From assembly GCA_027676805.1 (NCBI GenBank), contig JAQENU010000004.1, positions 1 through 64,000 on the forward strand: a stretch of 64,000 nt of DNA. The letters are read 5' to 3'. Position numbers and translations under genes: made by a program. The notes under the pieces are model-generated. The model was not told where the DNA came from. It saw only the letters and a list, made by a program, of their open reading frames with translations, and did not search any database. The stretch is from Coprobacillaceae bacterium UN01-12pH3A (GTDB lineage: Bacteria; Bacillota_I; Bacilli_A; Erysipelotrichales; Coprobacillaceae). Shown piece by piece: positions 7,330-16,321 of this stretch. How positions within the stretch are numbered: the stretch's first letter is position 1; each line of letters begins with the position of its first letter.

Positions 7330-8145
7330 ATGAAAAAATTACTTAAATCGTTAATGGTAGTCGCAGTTGCCTTCGCCATTACTGGATGTGGCGGTTCAGG
7401 AGATAGTAAAGCAAATAAGCCAGTGACAATGTCAGGATCAACGTCAATGGAAAAAATGATGACCGCAATGAACGAAGCTTATTACAATGAAACAAATAAT
7501 GAAGCTACAGCAGAATATACCGGATCAGGTGCAGGAATCGAAGCGGTTTTAGCTGGATCAGTTAACATCGGGAATGCTTCAAGAGCTTTAAAGGATGAAG
7601 AAAAATCAAAAGGTGCCGTTGAAAATATTGTCGCAATTGATGGAATTGCAATCGTAGTAGATAAAGCAAACGGTGTGGAAAATTTAACAAAAGAACAGTT
7701 AGCTAAAATTTATACGGGAGAAATCACAAACTGGTCAGAAGTTGGCGGAGAGAATCAAAGTATCGTTGTTATCGGACGTGAAGCCGGATCAGGAACAAGA
7801 GGAGCTTTCGAGGAAATCTTAAAAGTAGAAAATAACTGTAAATATGCTCAGGAAATTGATTCTACAGGAGCAGTAATGGCAAAAGTAGCATCTATTCCGG
7901 GAGCAATCGGATATGTTTCATTAGATGTTGTAGACGATACTGTAAAAGCATTAAAAATTGAAGGCGTAGTAGGAAATGAAGAAAATATCAAAGCCGGAAC
8001 TTATGCATTGCAAAGACCATTCGTTATGGTAACTAAAGGGGAAATCAGTGAACAAGATCAGTCAGTTCAAGATTACTTTAAATTTGTACAATCAGATAAA
8101 GGACAGGAAATCATTAAATCAGTTGGACTTATCACAGTTGACTAA
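7330..8145 (+). CDS. pstS: Phosphate ABC transporter, substrate-binding lipoprotein PstS
   Basis: 271 residues from the ATG at 7330 (AAGGAG at 7319-7324); an earlier in-frame ATG at 7291 would spoil the signal peptide. MKKLLKSLMVVAVAFAITGC is a lipoprotein signal with lipobox ITGC. The mature protein has the PstS phosphate-binding motifs SGSTSMEKMM, TGSGAGIEAV and REAGSGTRGAFEEI. It captures phosphate outside the membrane and hands it to PstCA. First gene of pstSCAB-phoU, directly downstream of a Pho box. Confidence 0.93.
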   Translation: MKKLLKSLMVVAVAFAITGCGGSGDSKANKPVTMSGSTSMEKMMTAMNEAYYNETNNEATAEYTGSGAGIEAVLAGSVNIGNASRALKDEEKSKGAVENIVAIDGIAIVVDKANGVENLTKEQLAKIYTGEITNWSEVGGENQSIVVIGREAGSGTRGAFEEILKVENNCKYAQEIDSTGAVMAKVASIPGAIGYVSLDVVDDTVKALKIEGVVGNEENIKAGTYALQRPFVMVTKGEISEQDQSVQDYFKFVQSDKGQEIIKSVGLITVD

Positions 8146-8164
8146 TCATTAGGAGGAATAAATC

Positions 8165-9097
8165 ATGAATAAGGTATTATCAATCATGATCAATAGTAAG
8201 ACTAAATCTCGAGTAGAAAAAACAGCGGAATGGATCTTTAAGATCTGTGCTCTGTTTGCTCTTATTGCTGTCGTAATGATGACTGGCTACATGATTTATT
8301 CTGGAACACCAGCTCTGTTGAAAGTGGGGATCAAGGAGATCCTCTTTTCAAATGTATGGAATCCAAGTGCAGCCGATCCTCAGTATGGGATATTAAATAT
8401 TATTTTTACTTCGATTGTTGGGAGTGCCGGTGCCATTCTTGTCGGAGTTCCTATTGGCGTACTGACAGCTGTCTATCTTTCGGAAGTGGCAAGTTCAAGA
8501 ATGGCAAAGATCGTTAAGCCGGCAGTAGAACTATTAGCGGGAATTCCGTCTGTTGTTTATGGTCTAATTGGAATTTTATTAATCAATCCGGTGATGTATA
8601 AACTTGAATTATTCTTTTTCAAGAATGATCCTACCCATCAGTTTACCGGTGGATGTAATTTATTATCTGCCATTATTATATTAGCTATCATGATTTTACC
8701 CACTGTTATCAATATCAGTGAATCTGCTATTCGAGCAGTACCTAAGCATTTAAAATCAGGGTCCTTAGCATTGGGCGGCAGTCAGATGCAGACAATCTTT
8801 AAAGTAATTCTGCCAGCAGCCAAAACAGGAATATTAAGTGCCATCGTATTAGGAGTGGGACGTGCGATCGGGGAAGCCATGGCAATCGTTCTAGTATCCG
8901 GAAACTCTGTTAATTTACCGCTGCCGTTTAATTCAGTGCGTTTTTTAACCACCGCAATTGTTTCGGAAATGTCTTATGCTTCAGGGACACATCGTCAGGT
9001 GTTATTTACGATAGGACTGGTGTTATTTATCTTTATTATGATCATAAACATCATTCTTACTAAAATCATTAAGTCAGGAGATGATCAGCATGCATAA
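8165..9097 (+). CDS. pstC: Phosphate ABC transporter permease PstC
   Basis: 310 residues with six predicted membrane segments and the permease EAA-type loop LALGGSQMQTIFKVILPAA, plus GVGRAIGEAMA. Forms the membrane channel with PstA. GGAGG precedes the ATG. It ends inside the start of pstA with an 8-nt overlap, so the two are translationally coupled. Length is normal for the family. Confidence 0.93.
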   Translation: MNKVLSIMINSKTKSRVEKTAEWIFKICALFALIAVVMMTGYMIYSGTPALLKVGIKEILFSNVWNPSAADPQYGILNIIFTSIVGSAGAILVGVPIGVLTAVYLSEVASSRMAKIVKPAVELLAGIPSVVYGLIGILLINPVMYKLELFFFKNDPTHQFTGGCNLLSAIIILAIMILPTVINISESAIRAVPKHLKSGSLALGGSQMQTIFKVILPAAKTGILSAIVLGVGRAIGEAMAIVLVSGNSVNLPLPFNSVRFLTTAIVSEMSYASGTHRQVLFTIGLVLFIFIMIINIILTKIIKSGDDQHA

Positions 9098-9950
9098 CAG
9101 TATTTATGATAAACGAGTGAGAATCAGTGACAATATCATTCGCGTCCTCATTTATTTAAGTGCCTTCGTATCCGTTGCTGTGCTAGTGGGAATCATCGGC
9201 TTAGTCATCGTAAAAGGAGCGCCGCATTTATCTTGGCAGCTGATTTCAACTGTTACCAGCGGTATCAATAATACCTTTGGGATATTGGGGAATATCGTAA
9301 ATACCCTTTATATCATTGTGATTACATTATTGATCGTCACACCTTTAGGCGTAGGCGGAGCTGTCTATTTGAATGAATATGCAAAAGGCGGAAAATTAGT
9401 AAGAGCCATTGAATTTACGATTGAGACACTCTCAGGAATCCCTTCTATTATCTTTGGGTTATTCGGGATGGTTTTCTTTGGAACGGCATTAAAACTGGGG
9501 TTTTCCATTTTGACCGGAGCACTAACTTTAGCCCTGATGGTGTTACCTATCATTACCAGTTCAACGCAGGTGGCACTAAAAAGCGTGCCGGAATCATATC
9601 GTGCCGGTGCAACCGGAATGGGAGCAACAAAATGGTATATGATTCGTACAATAATTTTGCCTAGTGCAATGCCGGGAATTATTACCGGGATTATCTTAGG
9701 TATCGGAAGAATCATCGGGGAATCAGCTGCCTTATTGTTTACAGCCGGAAGCAGTTATTATTTAGTCAATGATTTCTTTGGACATATTTTTAAATCCGGA
9801 GGAACCTTAACCATTCAATTATATTTAAGTATGACAAAAGCCAGATACGATCAGGCATTTGCAGTCGCTTTGGTTTTAATTATATTAGTTTTCGTTTTAA
9901 ATCGTCTTACACATATTATTGCTAATAGAATGAATAGAGAAAAAGGGTAG
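9090..9950 (+). CDS. pstA: Phosphate ABC transporter permease PstA
   Basis: 286 residues from the second ATG (9090), which lies 9 nt after AGGAG; the ATG at 9081 abuts that site. Six membrane segments and the loop ATGMGATKWYMIRTIILPSA followed by GIGRIIGESAALLFTAG identify PstA, partner of PstC. It overlaps pstC by 8 nt and is followed by pstB after 6 nt. Confidence 0.92.
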   Translation: MHNSIYDKRVRISDNIIRVLIYLSAFVSVAVLVGIIGLVIVKGAPHLSWQLISTVTSGINNTFGILGNIVNTLYIIVITLLIVTPLGVGGAVYLNEYAKGGKLVRAIEFTIETLSGIPSIIFGLFGMVFFGTALKLGFSILTGALTLALMVLPIITSSTQVALKSVPESYRAGATGMGATKWYMIRTIILPSAMPGIITGIILGIGRIIGESAALLFTAGSSYYLVNDFFGHIFKSGGTLTIQLYLSMTKARYDQAFAVALVLIILVFVLNRLTHIIANRMNREKG

Positions 9951-9956
9951 ATCAGC

Positions 9957-10715
9957 ATGGAAAATACAAAAATAAAAGTTGAAAATTTAAACTTGTACTA
10001 TGGGCAAAATCACGCTTTAAAAAATGTGACAATGGATATTTATGAAAATATGGTAACAGCCTTTATCGGACCTAGTGGATGCGGTAAATCTACTTTCTTA
10101 AAAACACTCAATCGTATGAATGATTTGATCGAAAATGTTAAGATTGATGGGTTGGTCGAATTAGATGAAGAAAATATTTATGATAAAAAAGTAGATACAA
10201 CTTTATTAAGAAAGAAAGTAGGCATGGTATTTCAGCAGCCTAATCCTTTTCCGATGAGTATCTATGATAATGTTGCCTATGGTCCCAGACTGCATGGGAT
10301 TAAGGATAAAAAGCGTTTAGATGAAATTGTTGCCAACAGCTTAAAGGGAGCAGCATTATATGATGAAGTAAAAGATGATCTAAAGAAGTCTGCCTTAAGC
10401 CTTTCAGGAGGACAGCAGCAGCGTCTTTGCATTGCCAGAGCATTAGCGGTTGAACCGGAAGTAATCCTGATGGATGAACCCACCAGTGCGTTAGATCCCA
10501 TCTCGACGTTAAAAATTGAAGATTTAATGGAAGATTTAAAGAAAAAATATACGGTGATTATAGTGACGCACAACATGCAGCAGGCAACACGTATCGCAGA
10601 TTATACAGCCTTCTTTTTAGTCGGAGAAATGGTAGAGTACGGTAAAACTCGTGATTTATTCGCAACGCCGCAGGATAAACGTACAGAAGACTATATTACG
10701 GGCAGATTCGGTTAG
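9957..10715 (+). CDS. pstB: Phosphate ABC transporter ATPase PstB
   Basis: 252 residues with Walker [11 protein letters not shown]-loop [10 protein letters not shown], signature LSGGQQQR, Walker [14 protein letters not shown] and the switch histidine in [10 protein letters not shown]. The [13 protein letters not shown] segment is characteristic of PstB. It energises phosphate import by PstSCA at the cytoplasmic face. Confidence 0.95.
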   Translation: MENTKIKVENLNLYYGQNHALKNVTMDIYENMVTAFIGPSGCGKSTFLKTLNRMNDLIENVKIDGLVELDEENIYDKKVDTTLLRKKVGMVFQQPNPFPMSIYDNVAYGPRLHGIKDKKRLDEIVANSLKGAALYDEVKDDLKKSALSLSGGQQQRLCIARALAVEPEVILMDEPTSALDPISTLKIEDLMEDLKKKYTVIIVTHNMQQATRIADYTAFFLVGEMVEYGKTRDLFATPQDKRTEDYITGRFG

Positions 10716-10724
10716 GAGACAATT

Positions 10725-11387
10725 ATGGTAACTAGAAAAAAATTTGATTATGAAATTAACCACTTAAAAAAAGATATTGGAGAAATGGCAGAGGCTGTCA
10801 ACGAAACTGTGCATACGATGGAAGCATTGATCAAGCATCCGGATGTTGCTCAATCTAAAGAGTTAGTTGAACATGATAAATATATCAATGAACTGCAAAA
10901 AAATATTGAAACCCGCTGCCTGTCATTATTATTGAAGCAGCAGCCGGTGGCACGTGATTTGCGTTTAGTATCGACCGGGTTAAAAGTAGTGACCGACTTA
11001 GAACGTATCGGCGATCAGTGTGCCGATATTGCAGAGATCACCGTGCTTACCAAAATGGATGATCTTTATACGAAGCTGCCGCATATTGCTTCTATGCTGG
11101 ATCATATTGTGGAGATGATGGAACAATTAACTGCAGCGGTTAAAAATGAAGATGTGGAGCTGGCAAAAGAAACTCGCCAGAAAGATCAAAAAATCAATGC
11201 TTTATTTGATAAGTGTAAAAAAGATGTGGTAATGTTAATTAAACAAGATGAAGAAAATATCGATTATTATTTAGACTTCCTCATGATCTCAAAATATTTA
11301 GAAAAAATTGGAGATCATATTAAAAATGTTTGTGAATGGATCGAATTTAACGAGACCGGAATGATAGATAATTTTAAATTAGTATAA
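10725..11387 (+). CDS. phoU: Phosphate signalling protein PhoU
   Basis: 220 residues, all-helical, with the two PhoU repeats marked by DLRLVSTGLKVVTDLERIGD and YLDFLMISKYLEKIGDHIKN (the E/D-R-I-G-D metal-binding signatures). It restrains PhoR-PhoP signalling and Pst activity when phosphate is ample. RBS TTAGGAG; last gene of the pst operon, followed by a strong terminator. Confidence 0.93.
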   Translation: MVTRKKFDYEINHLKKDIGEMAEAVNETVHTMEALIKHPDVAQSKELVEHDKYINELQKNIETRCLSLLLKQQPVARDLRLVSTGLKVVTDLERIGDQCADIAEITVLTKMDDLYTKLPHIASMLDHIVEMMEQLTAAVKNEDVELAKETRQKDQKINALFDKCKKDVVMLIKQDEENIDYYLDFLMISKYLEKIGDHIKNVCEWIEFNETGMIDNFKLV

Positions 11388-11394
11388 TGCGATT

Positions 11395-11420
11395 AAAGAG
11401 CGTTTCGGCGCTCTTTTTTC
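11395..11420 (+). terminator. Terminator of the pst operon
   Basis: AGAGCG (11397-11402), loop TTTCGG, CGCTCT (11409-11414), flanked by an A/T extension and a run of six T residues. Confidence 0.88.
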
Positions 11421-11435
11421 TTTGTATGTAAAATC

Positions 11436-11464
11436 TTTTTTTGTTTGGATAATGATGTTATAAT
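11436..11464 (+). promoter_or_regulatory. Extended -10 promoter of the HAD-asparaginase pair
   Basis: TGTTATAAT gives a TGnTATAAT element with -10 at 11459-11464. The -35 position is only a T-run. It lies 20 bp upstream of the ATG at 11485 and downstream of the pst terminator. Confidence 0.5.
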
Positions 11465-11484
11465 GCTTCAATGGAGGACATAAT

Positions 11485-12783
11485 ATGCATAAACCAAAAT
11501 TAGTAATCTTTGATATGGATGGCCTGATGTTTGATACAGAAAAAATGGGAAGCCGCTGTCATATTCAGGCTGCCAAAGAATTTGGCTATACTATCTCAGA
11601 AGAGTTAAGTATGAGTTTAATTGGCGGAAACATGATCCGCAACACCAATCTATTAAAAGAAGCCTTGGGTGAAGACTGCCCACTAGATAAAATACGTGAA
11701 CGTTCCGGAGAATATCGCGAAATTCATTTTCAGGAGCATGGCTTAGGGGTAAAGCCGGGATTAGTTGAACTGCTGGATTATTTAAAAAGGGAAGACATTA
11801 AAATGGCGATTGCTTCTTCTTCAGGCAGAGCGGTCATTGATCGTTATTTAAAGATGAGTGACTTGGAAGGAAGATTTGATTATATTATCAGCGGTGATAT
11901 GATACATAACAGCAAACCGCATCCGGAAATCTTTCTGCATGTCTGTGAACATTTTAGTGTAGACATTAAGGATGCTTTAGTATTGGAAGATTCTAAAAAC
12001 GGCATTATGGCTGCACATGCCGGGAATATCCCGGTGATCTGTGTACCGGATCTGATTTTCCATGAACGAGAAATCTTTGAGATGACCGCCGCAACCGTAT
12101 CTAGTTTATTTAAAGTCAAAGAACTTCTTCAGGGAATTAAACCGAAGGTTGCTGTCTTTGATATGGACGGCTTGATGTTTAATACAGAGTGGCTGTGCAT
12201 TGAACCATTAATCAAAGCTCATCATGACTATGGCTATCCGATGACAAAAGAAATCTGTTATAAGCTGATTGGGACATCAGGCAAGATTGCAAAAGAAATA
12301 TTAGTAAGCGAGTTTGGCCCAGATTATCCTTATGAGATTGTAGATCGCCATGCTTTTGCATTACTGCGTGAAGAAATAGATACCAATGGTCTGCCAATGA
12401 AAAAAGGCTTGATTCAATTGCTGGAACGTTTAAAAGCATTGGATATTGCTTGTGTGATTGCCTCTTCATCAAGCTCTAAAACGATTGAGCATTATTTGGA
12501 AATATCAAACACACGTCAGTATTTTAAGGGCATTGTAGGGGGCGATATGGTGAAAGCCAGCAAACCGGAACCGGATGTTTTTATTAAGGCATGTGAGTTG
12601 TTTGGGGTGGAACCTAGTCAGGCGATTGTATTAGAAGATTCTAAAAACGGCATCATTGCATCGAATCGTGCCGGAATACCTGTCGTATGTGTACCGGATT
12701 TATTGATGCATGATCAAGGCTTGCTGGAACAGTCTGAAATGTTTGTTTCGGATCTTGGAAAGCTTGCCGCTATCCTTGGCTAA
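11485..12783 (+). CDS. Tandem double-domain HAD hydrolase (beta-phosphoglucomutase-like)
   Basis: 432 residues made of two complete HAD subfamily IA units in one chain. Domain 1 (about 1-213) has VIFDMDGLMFDTE, ASSSGRAV and LEDSKNGIMAA. Domain 2 (about 217-432) repeats them as AVFDMDGLMFNTE, ASSSSSKT and LEDSKNGIIAS. Both keep the DxD nucleophile/acid pair and the lysine-containing SKPxP motif, so both sites look active. Such enzymes dephosphorylate sugar phosphates or interconvert hexose phosphates. The normal family length is about 215-220, so this is an in-frame gene duplication and fusion. Followed 12 nt later by asparaginase. Confidence 0.85.
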   Translation: MHKPKLVIFDMDGLMFDTEKMGSRCHIQAAKEFGYTISEELSMSLIGGNMIRNTNLLKEALGEDCPLDKIRERSGEYREIHFQEHGLGVKPGLVELLDYLKREDIKMAIASSSGRAVIDRYLKMSDLEGRFDYIISGDMIHNSKPHPEIFLHVCEHFSVDIKDALVLEDSKNGIMAAHAGNIPVICVPDLIFHEREIFEMTAATVSSLFKVKELLQGIKPKVAVFDMDGLMFNTEWLCIEPLIKAHHDYGYPMTKEICYKLIGTSGKIAKEILVSEFGPDYPYEIVDRHAFALLREEIDTNGLPMKKGLIQLLERLKALDIACVIASSSSSKTIEHYLEISNTRQYFKGIVGGDMVKASKPEPDVFIKACELFGVEPSQAIVLEDSKNGIIASNRAGIPVVCVPDLLMHDQGLLEQSEMFVSDLGKLAAILG

Positions 12784-12795
12784 GGAAATACAGAT

Positions 12796-13776
12796 ATGAA
12801 GAATATTATGATCGTAGCCACCGGCGGAACAATAGCCGGTGTGGGAGAAATTGGCAAAAGTGCCAGCTATCAGGCAGGAGAAATCAATATTGATGAGATT
12901 ATTCAGTCCCTTCCTGCCATTAATCATATTGCCCATTTGTCGGCAGTCCAATATATGAATGTTGACAGCAATGAAATGTCACCGGACAGATGGGTGCAGT
13001 TAGCTAATTATTTAAATGAATTATTATTAAGAGAAGATGTGGACGGAATTGTAGTGACGCATGGCACCGATACACTAGATGAGACAGCTTATTTTCTAAA
13101 TTTGACTTTGCGTACATATAAACCTGTCATTATTACCGGGGCAATGCGTCCGGCAACAGCTGCAAGTGCTGATGGTCCGATGAATCTTTATCAGGCGGTG
13201 GCCTTAGCGTGTCATGAAGAAGCGATGGGACATGGCGTCATGGCAGTCTTTAGCGATACGATTTATTCAGGACGCGATATTCAAAAGGTGAATAATTTTA
13301 AAACCGATGCGTTTGATAAAAAGGATTTTGGCTGTTTAGGGTATATGCGGGATGATCAGGCATATTTCTTTGCCAGAGCCTTTAAAAAACATACCCTGCA
13401 GTCACAGTTTAGCCAACAGGTGCTGACGACTTTACCTAAGGTAGGAATTGCCTACTATTATGCCGGTGCAGGAATCGAAGTGCTGGAAGCATTAGAAAAA
13501 GACTGTGAAGGGATTGTCATTGCCGGCAGCGGCAGCGGAAACTATTCGAAAGAATGGATTGAAAAAGTCAATGATTTAAGTCACAAAGGCATCATCATTG
13601 TTCGTTCCAGCCGTGTCGGACATGGGATTGTCTTTGAAAGTCCGGTCTTTGATAAAGAAAATTATACAGTGCCAAGCAATACCTTATCACCGCAAAAAGC
13701 GAGGGTTTTACTGATGCTGGCGCTCAGCGCAACAAAAGAGGCAGAAAAAATCAGGCAAATCTTTAATGTTTATTAG
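12796..13776 (+). CDS. L-asparaginase
   Basis: 326 residues with both threonine active-site motifs: ATGGTIAG (T12) near the N-terminus and VVTHGTDTLDETAYFL (T91-D92) in the middle, plus VIITGAMRPA. Hydrolyses asparagine to aspartate and ammonia. No signal peptide is seen, so probably cytoplasmic although the motif style is close to type II enzymes. Twelve bases after the double HAD gene, so likely co-transcribed. No functional link with the phosphate genes on either side is evident. Confidence 0.92.
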   Translation: MKNIMIVATGGTIAGVGEIGKSASYQAGEINIDEIIQSLPAINHIAHLSAVQYMNVDSNEMSPDRWVQLANYLNELLLREDVDGIVVTHGTDTLDETAYFLNLTLRTYKPVIITGAMRPATAASADGPMNLYQAVALACHEEAMGHGVMAVFSDTIYSGRDIQKVNNFKTDAFDKKDFGCLGYMRDDQAYFFARAFKKHTLQSQFSQQVLTTLPKVGIAYYYAGAGIEVLEALEKDCEGIVIAGSGSGNYSKEWIEKVNDLSHKGIIIVRSSRVGHGIVFESPVFDKENYTVPSNTLSPQKARVLLMLALSATKEAEKIRQIFNVY

Positions 13777-13834
13777 AAATAATGCTTTTTACAGGCTTTT
13801 AAGTTTGTTATAATGAAAGAGTATTATGTGGGAT

Positions 13835-13888
13835 CTTAACAAAAACTTAACATAATATTAACTTTAAATAACTTTAATGTCGTAGTCT
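13835..13888 (+). promoter_or_regulatory. Pho box of the PhoP-PhoR genes (autoregulation)
   Basis: Four 11-bp-phased repeats: CTTAACA (13835), CTTAACA (13846), ATTAACT (13857), AATAACT (13868). A weak -10 (TAGTCT at 13883) lies at the same 9-bp spacing as in the pstS promoter. A separate TGTTATAAT (TATAAT 13809-13814) further upstream could give basal expression. The same pattern before pstS indicates one regulator. Confidence 0.78.
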
Positions 13889-13922
13889 TTTTTGGTTTAA
13901 TGAGGGCAAAGAGGGATGGACT

Positions 13923-14630
13923 ATGGAAAAATTAATTTATATTATTGAAGATGACAACAATATTCGTGATCTAATTAAAATTGCTTTAAATAGCTATGAT
14001 TTTATCGTTAAAGATTTTGACAATGCTGAAGATGCCTTGAAATCGATTCAGGACGATCTTCCTACAGTGGCTGTATTTGATGTCATGCTGCCGGGAATGG
14101 ACGGCATCACAGCTTTAAAAAAGGTACGTACCATGTCAAAAGTCAAAGATCTGCCAGTGCTTGTCTTGACGGCTAAAGACAGCGAAGTCGATAAAATTCA
14201 AGGGTTAGAAGGCGGCGCTGATGATTATATGACGAAACCATTTTCGGTACTGGAATTGTGTGCCCGTGTGCGTGCGCTGATCAGACGCAGCAAAATGAAA
14301 ACCGATCAGTCTAAAGTGATTGAAATGAGCAGTATCATGATCAATCAGGAAACACGTGATGTTTACCGTGATAAACAGCTGATCGAATTAACGTATAAGG
14401 AATATGAACTGCTTTTACTGCTGATGCAGAATCATAATCAGGTTTTAGAAAGAGAAGAACTATTGAATAAGATCTGGGGATATGGCGGAAGTGCGGATAC
14501 ACGTACCATTGATGTACACATTCGTCATTTGCGTGAAAAATTAGGAGATCAAGGAGAATGCATAAAAACGATTCGCGGTGTAGGCTATCGTTTTATGGAT
14601 ACGTCAAACAATGAAAAAGACGATATTTAG
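13923..14630 (+). CDS. phoP: PhoP/PhoB-type response regulator
   Basis: 235 residues: receiver domain (1-120) with phospho-acceptor D53 in VFDVMLPGMDG, conserved T in LTAKD and K in MTKPF, then an OmpR-type winged helix (about 135-230, LTYKEYELLLLLMQN, TIDVHIRHLREKLG, TIRGVGYRF). Activates phosphate-starvation genes with PhoR. The phosphate assignment rests on its place between pst and the Na/Pi transporter and on the Pho boxes. Overlaps the kinase gene by 20 nt. Confidence 0.88.
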   Translation: MEKLIYIIEDDNNIRDLIKIALNSYDFIVKDFDNAEDALKSIQDDLPTVAVFDVMLPGMDGITALKKVRTMSKVKDLPVLVLTAKDSEVDKIQGLEGGADDYMTKPFSVLELCARVRALIRRSKMKTDQSKVIEMSSIMINQETRDVYRDKQLIELTYKEYELLLLLMQNHNQVLEREELLNKIWGYGGSADTRTIDVHIRHLREKLGDQGECIKTIRGVGYRFMDTSNNEKDDI

Positions 14631-16320
14631 AAATATCAATGTATTGATTGTTACGGCTTTATTGATTTGCAGTGTGATATCGACTTACATTTTTTCACGT
14701 CTCACTTTCAACAACAATGTCAACAATATGCTTTACAGTTTGCAGTTAGTCGATTATTCTATTGACTACGAGCAGGATTTACGTGCGCAAATTGATTTAG
14801 TGAATGAAAAAACATTGGAATCCGATAGTCGTATGACCGTTATTTCATTGGATGGTCAGGTGATTGCGGATTCTTCTGTTGATGATTTGCAGGAGAATCA
14901 CTTGGATCGTAAAGAAGTGCGTGACGCTATTCATGAAGGTGTGGGAAAAGAAGTTCGCTATTCGAGTACAATTCATAAAAATATGCTTTATGTGGCTTAT
15001 CTGAGTGAACATAACGTGATTATTCGTTTATCCGTACCTTATTCCGGACTAACCGATTATCTTAAAATGGCAATTCCGGGAATTGGCATCAGTATCATCA
15101 TTTCACTGGGATTATCGGTTCTTTTTGCCCGTTATATCGCTAAAAAGGTATCAGAACCTTTAGAGGAAATCTCTCAGCAGCTCCTGTCTATTGAAGAAAA
15201 TGATCCGGTATTCAAGAAACATACTTATGAATATACCGAATTAAACAATATCGCCAGCGTAACCGATCGTTTGGCCAATAAGATCAATCAGACAATCGCT
15301 TCTTTAAAAAGAGAAAAGAATAAGGTGCATTATATCCTGGATAACATGCAGGAAGGGATGATCGTTGTGGATGAGGATAACTCCGTTATCTTGATCAACC
15401 ATGCCGCAAATCTCATGTTTAACTGCGAAGGGGTAGATAAAGGATTGCCTATTGAAAGCTATATTCAGGAACGTAAAATATTAAAACGCATCAAAAGTCA
15501 TAATGTCTATGAAACATTTCATTTAGGAGACAAATATTTTTCAATTCATAAAGCTAAGATTGACAGCGGTGTATTTAAAAACAGTACGATCGTATTATTT
15601 TTAGATGTAACGCCGGAAGAAATGGCGATGAAAATGAAACAGCTGTTCTTTTCAAATGCTTCACATGAATTGAAAACACCGCTGACCTCTATTCAAGGTT
15701 ATGCGGAATTACTGAATCAGCATTTGATTAATGATGAAGTGCAAAAAGATGAATTTGTCCATCGTATTCTTAAAGAAACAAAGAATATGACACGTTTGAT
15801 TAATGATATTCTAGTTATTTCTAAGCTTGAAAATCATCAGACGATACCGGATATTCAATTGCTGCATTTAAACTTAATTATTGAAGATATATTCCATACT
15901 CTATCACCGATGGCAAATGATCGTGGCATCCACTTGATTTGTCATAGTGAAAATGTTGATTTCTACGGTGATTTGGAACAAATCAACCAACTCTTTACCA
16001 ACCTATTATCCAATTCGATCAAATATGGTCGTGATGGCGGATGGGTATCCGTAAAATTCAATCTGGAAACAGATAGTTTGAAAATTATTGTTGAGGATAA
16101 TGGGATTGGTATTCCTAAGGAAGATATTCCCCATTTAACAGAACGATTCTATCGTGTAGATAAAGGACGTACAAAAGCAATCGAAGGTACCGGATTAGGT
16201 CTGGCGATTGTAAAGCATATTGTACAGCTTTATGAAGGAGACTTAAAAATAGAGAGTGTCTTAGGAATTGGGACTAAAACAACCATCTATTTAAAAAATA
16301 TGAAAAAGGACGTGTTGTAA
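14611..16320 (+). CDS. phoR: PhoR-type sensor histidine kinase
   Basis: 569 residues: membrane helix at 10-30, an extracytoplasmic sensor region to about 150, a second helix at 152-174, HAMP linker, PAS domain (about 240-340), HisKA with H352 in SNASHELKTPLTS, and HATPase_c with NLLSNSIKYG and GTGLGLAIVKHIV. TM-PAS-HisKA architecture and context match PhoR. Stop is one base before the GTG start of the next gene. Confidence 0.88.
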   Translation: MKKTIFRNINVLIVTALLICSVISTYIFSRLTFNNNVNNMLYSLQLVDYSIDYEQDLRAQIDLVNEKTLESDSRMTVISLDGQVIADSSVDDLQENHLDRKEVRDAIHEGVGKEVRYSSTIHKNMLYVAYLSEHNVIIRLSVPYSGLTDYLKMAIPGIGISIIISLGLSVLFARYIAKKVSEPLEEISQQLLSIEENDPVFKKHTYEYTELNNIASVTDRLANKINQTIASLKREKNKVHYILDNMQEGMIVVDEDNSVILINHAANLMFNCEGVDKGLPIESYIQERKILKRIKSHNVYETFHLGDKYFSIHKAKIDSGVFKNSTIVLFLDVTPEEMAMKMKQLFFSNASHELKTPLTSIQGYAELLNQHLINDEVQKDEFVHRILKETKNMTRLINDILVISKLENHQTIPDIQLLHLNLIIEDIFHTLSPMANDRGIHLICHSENVDFYGDLEQINQLFTNLLSNSIKYGRDGGWVSVKFNLETDSLKIIVEDNGIGIPKEDIPHLTERFYRVDKGRTKAIEGTGLGLAIVKHIVQLYEGDLKIESVLGIGTKTTIYLKNMKKDVL

Positions 16321-16321
16321 G

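Noticed and set aside
9365..9715. Minus-strand 116-codon open frame inside pstA
   Set aside because: Antisense shadow of a highly conserved permease, with no start signals.
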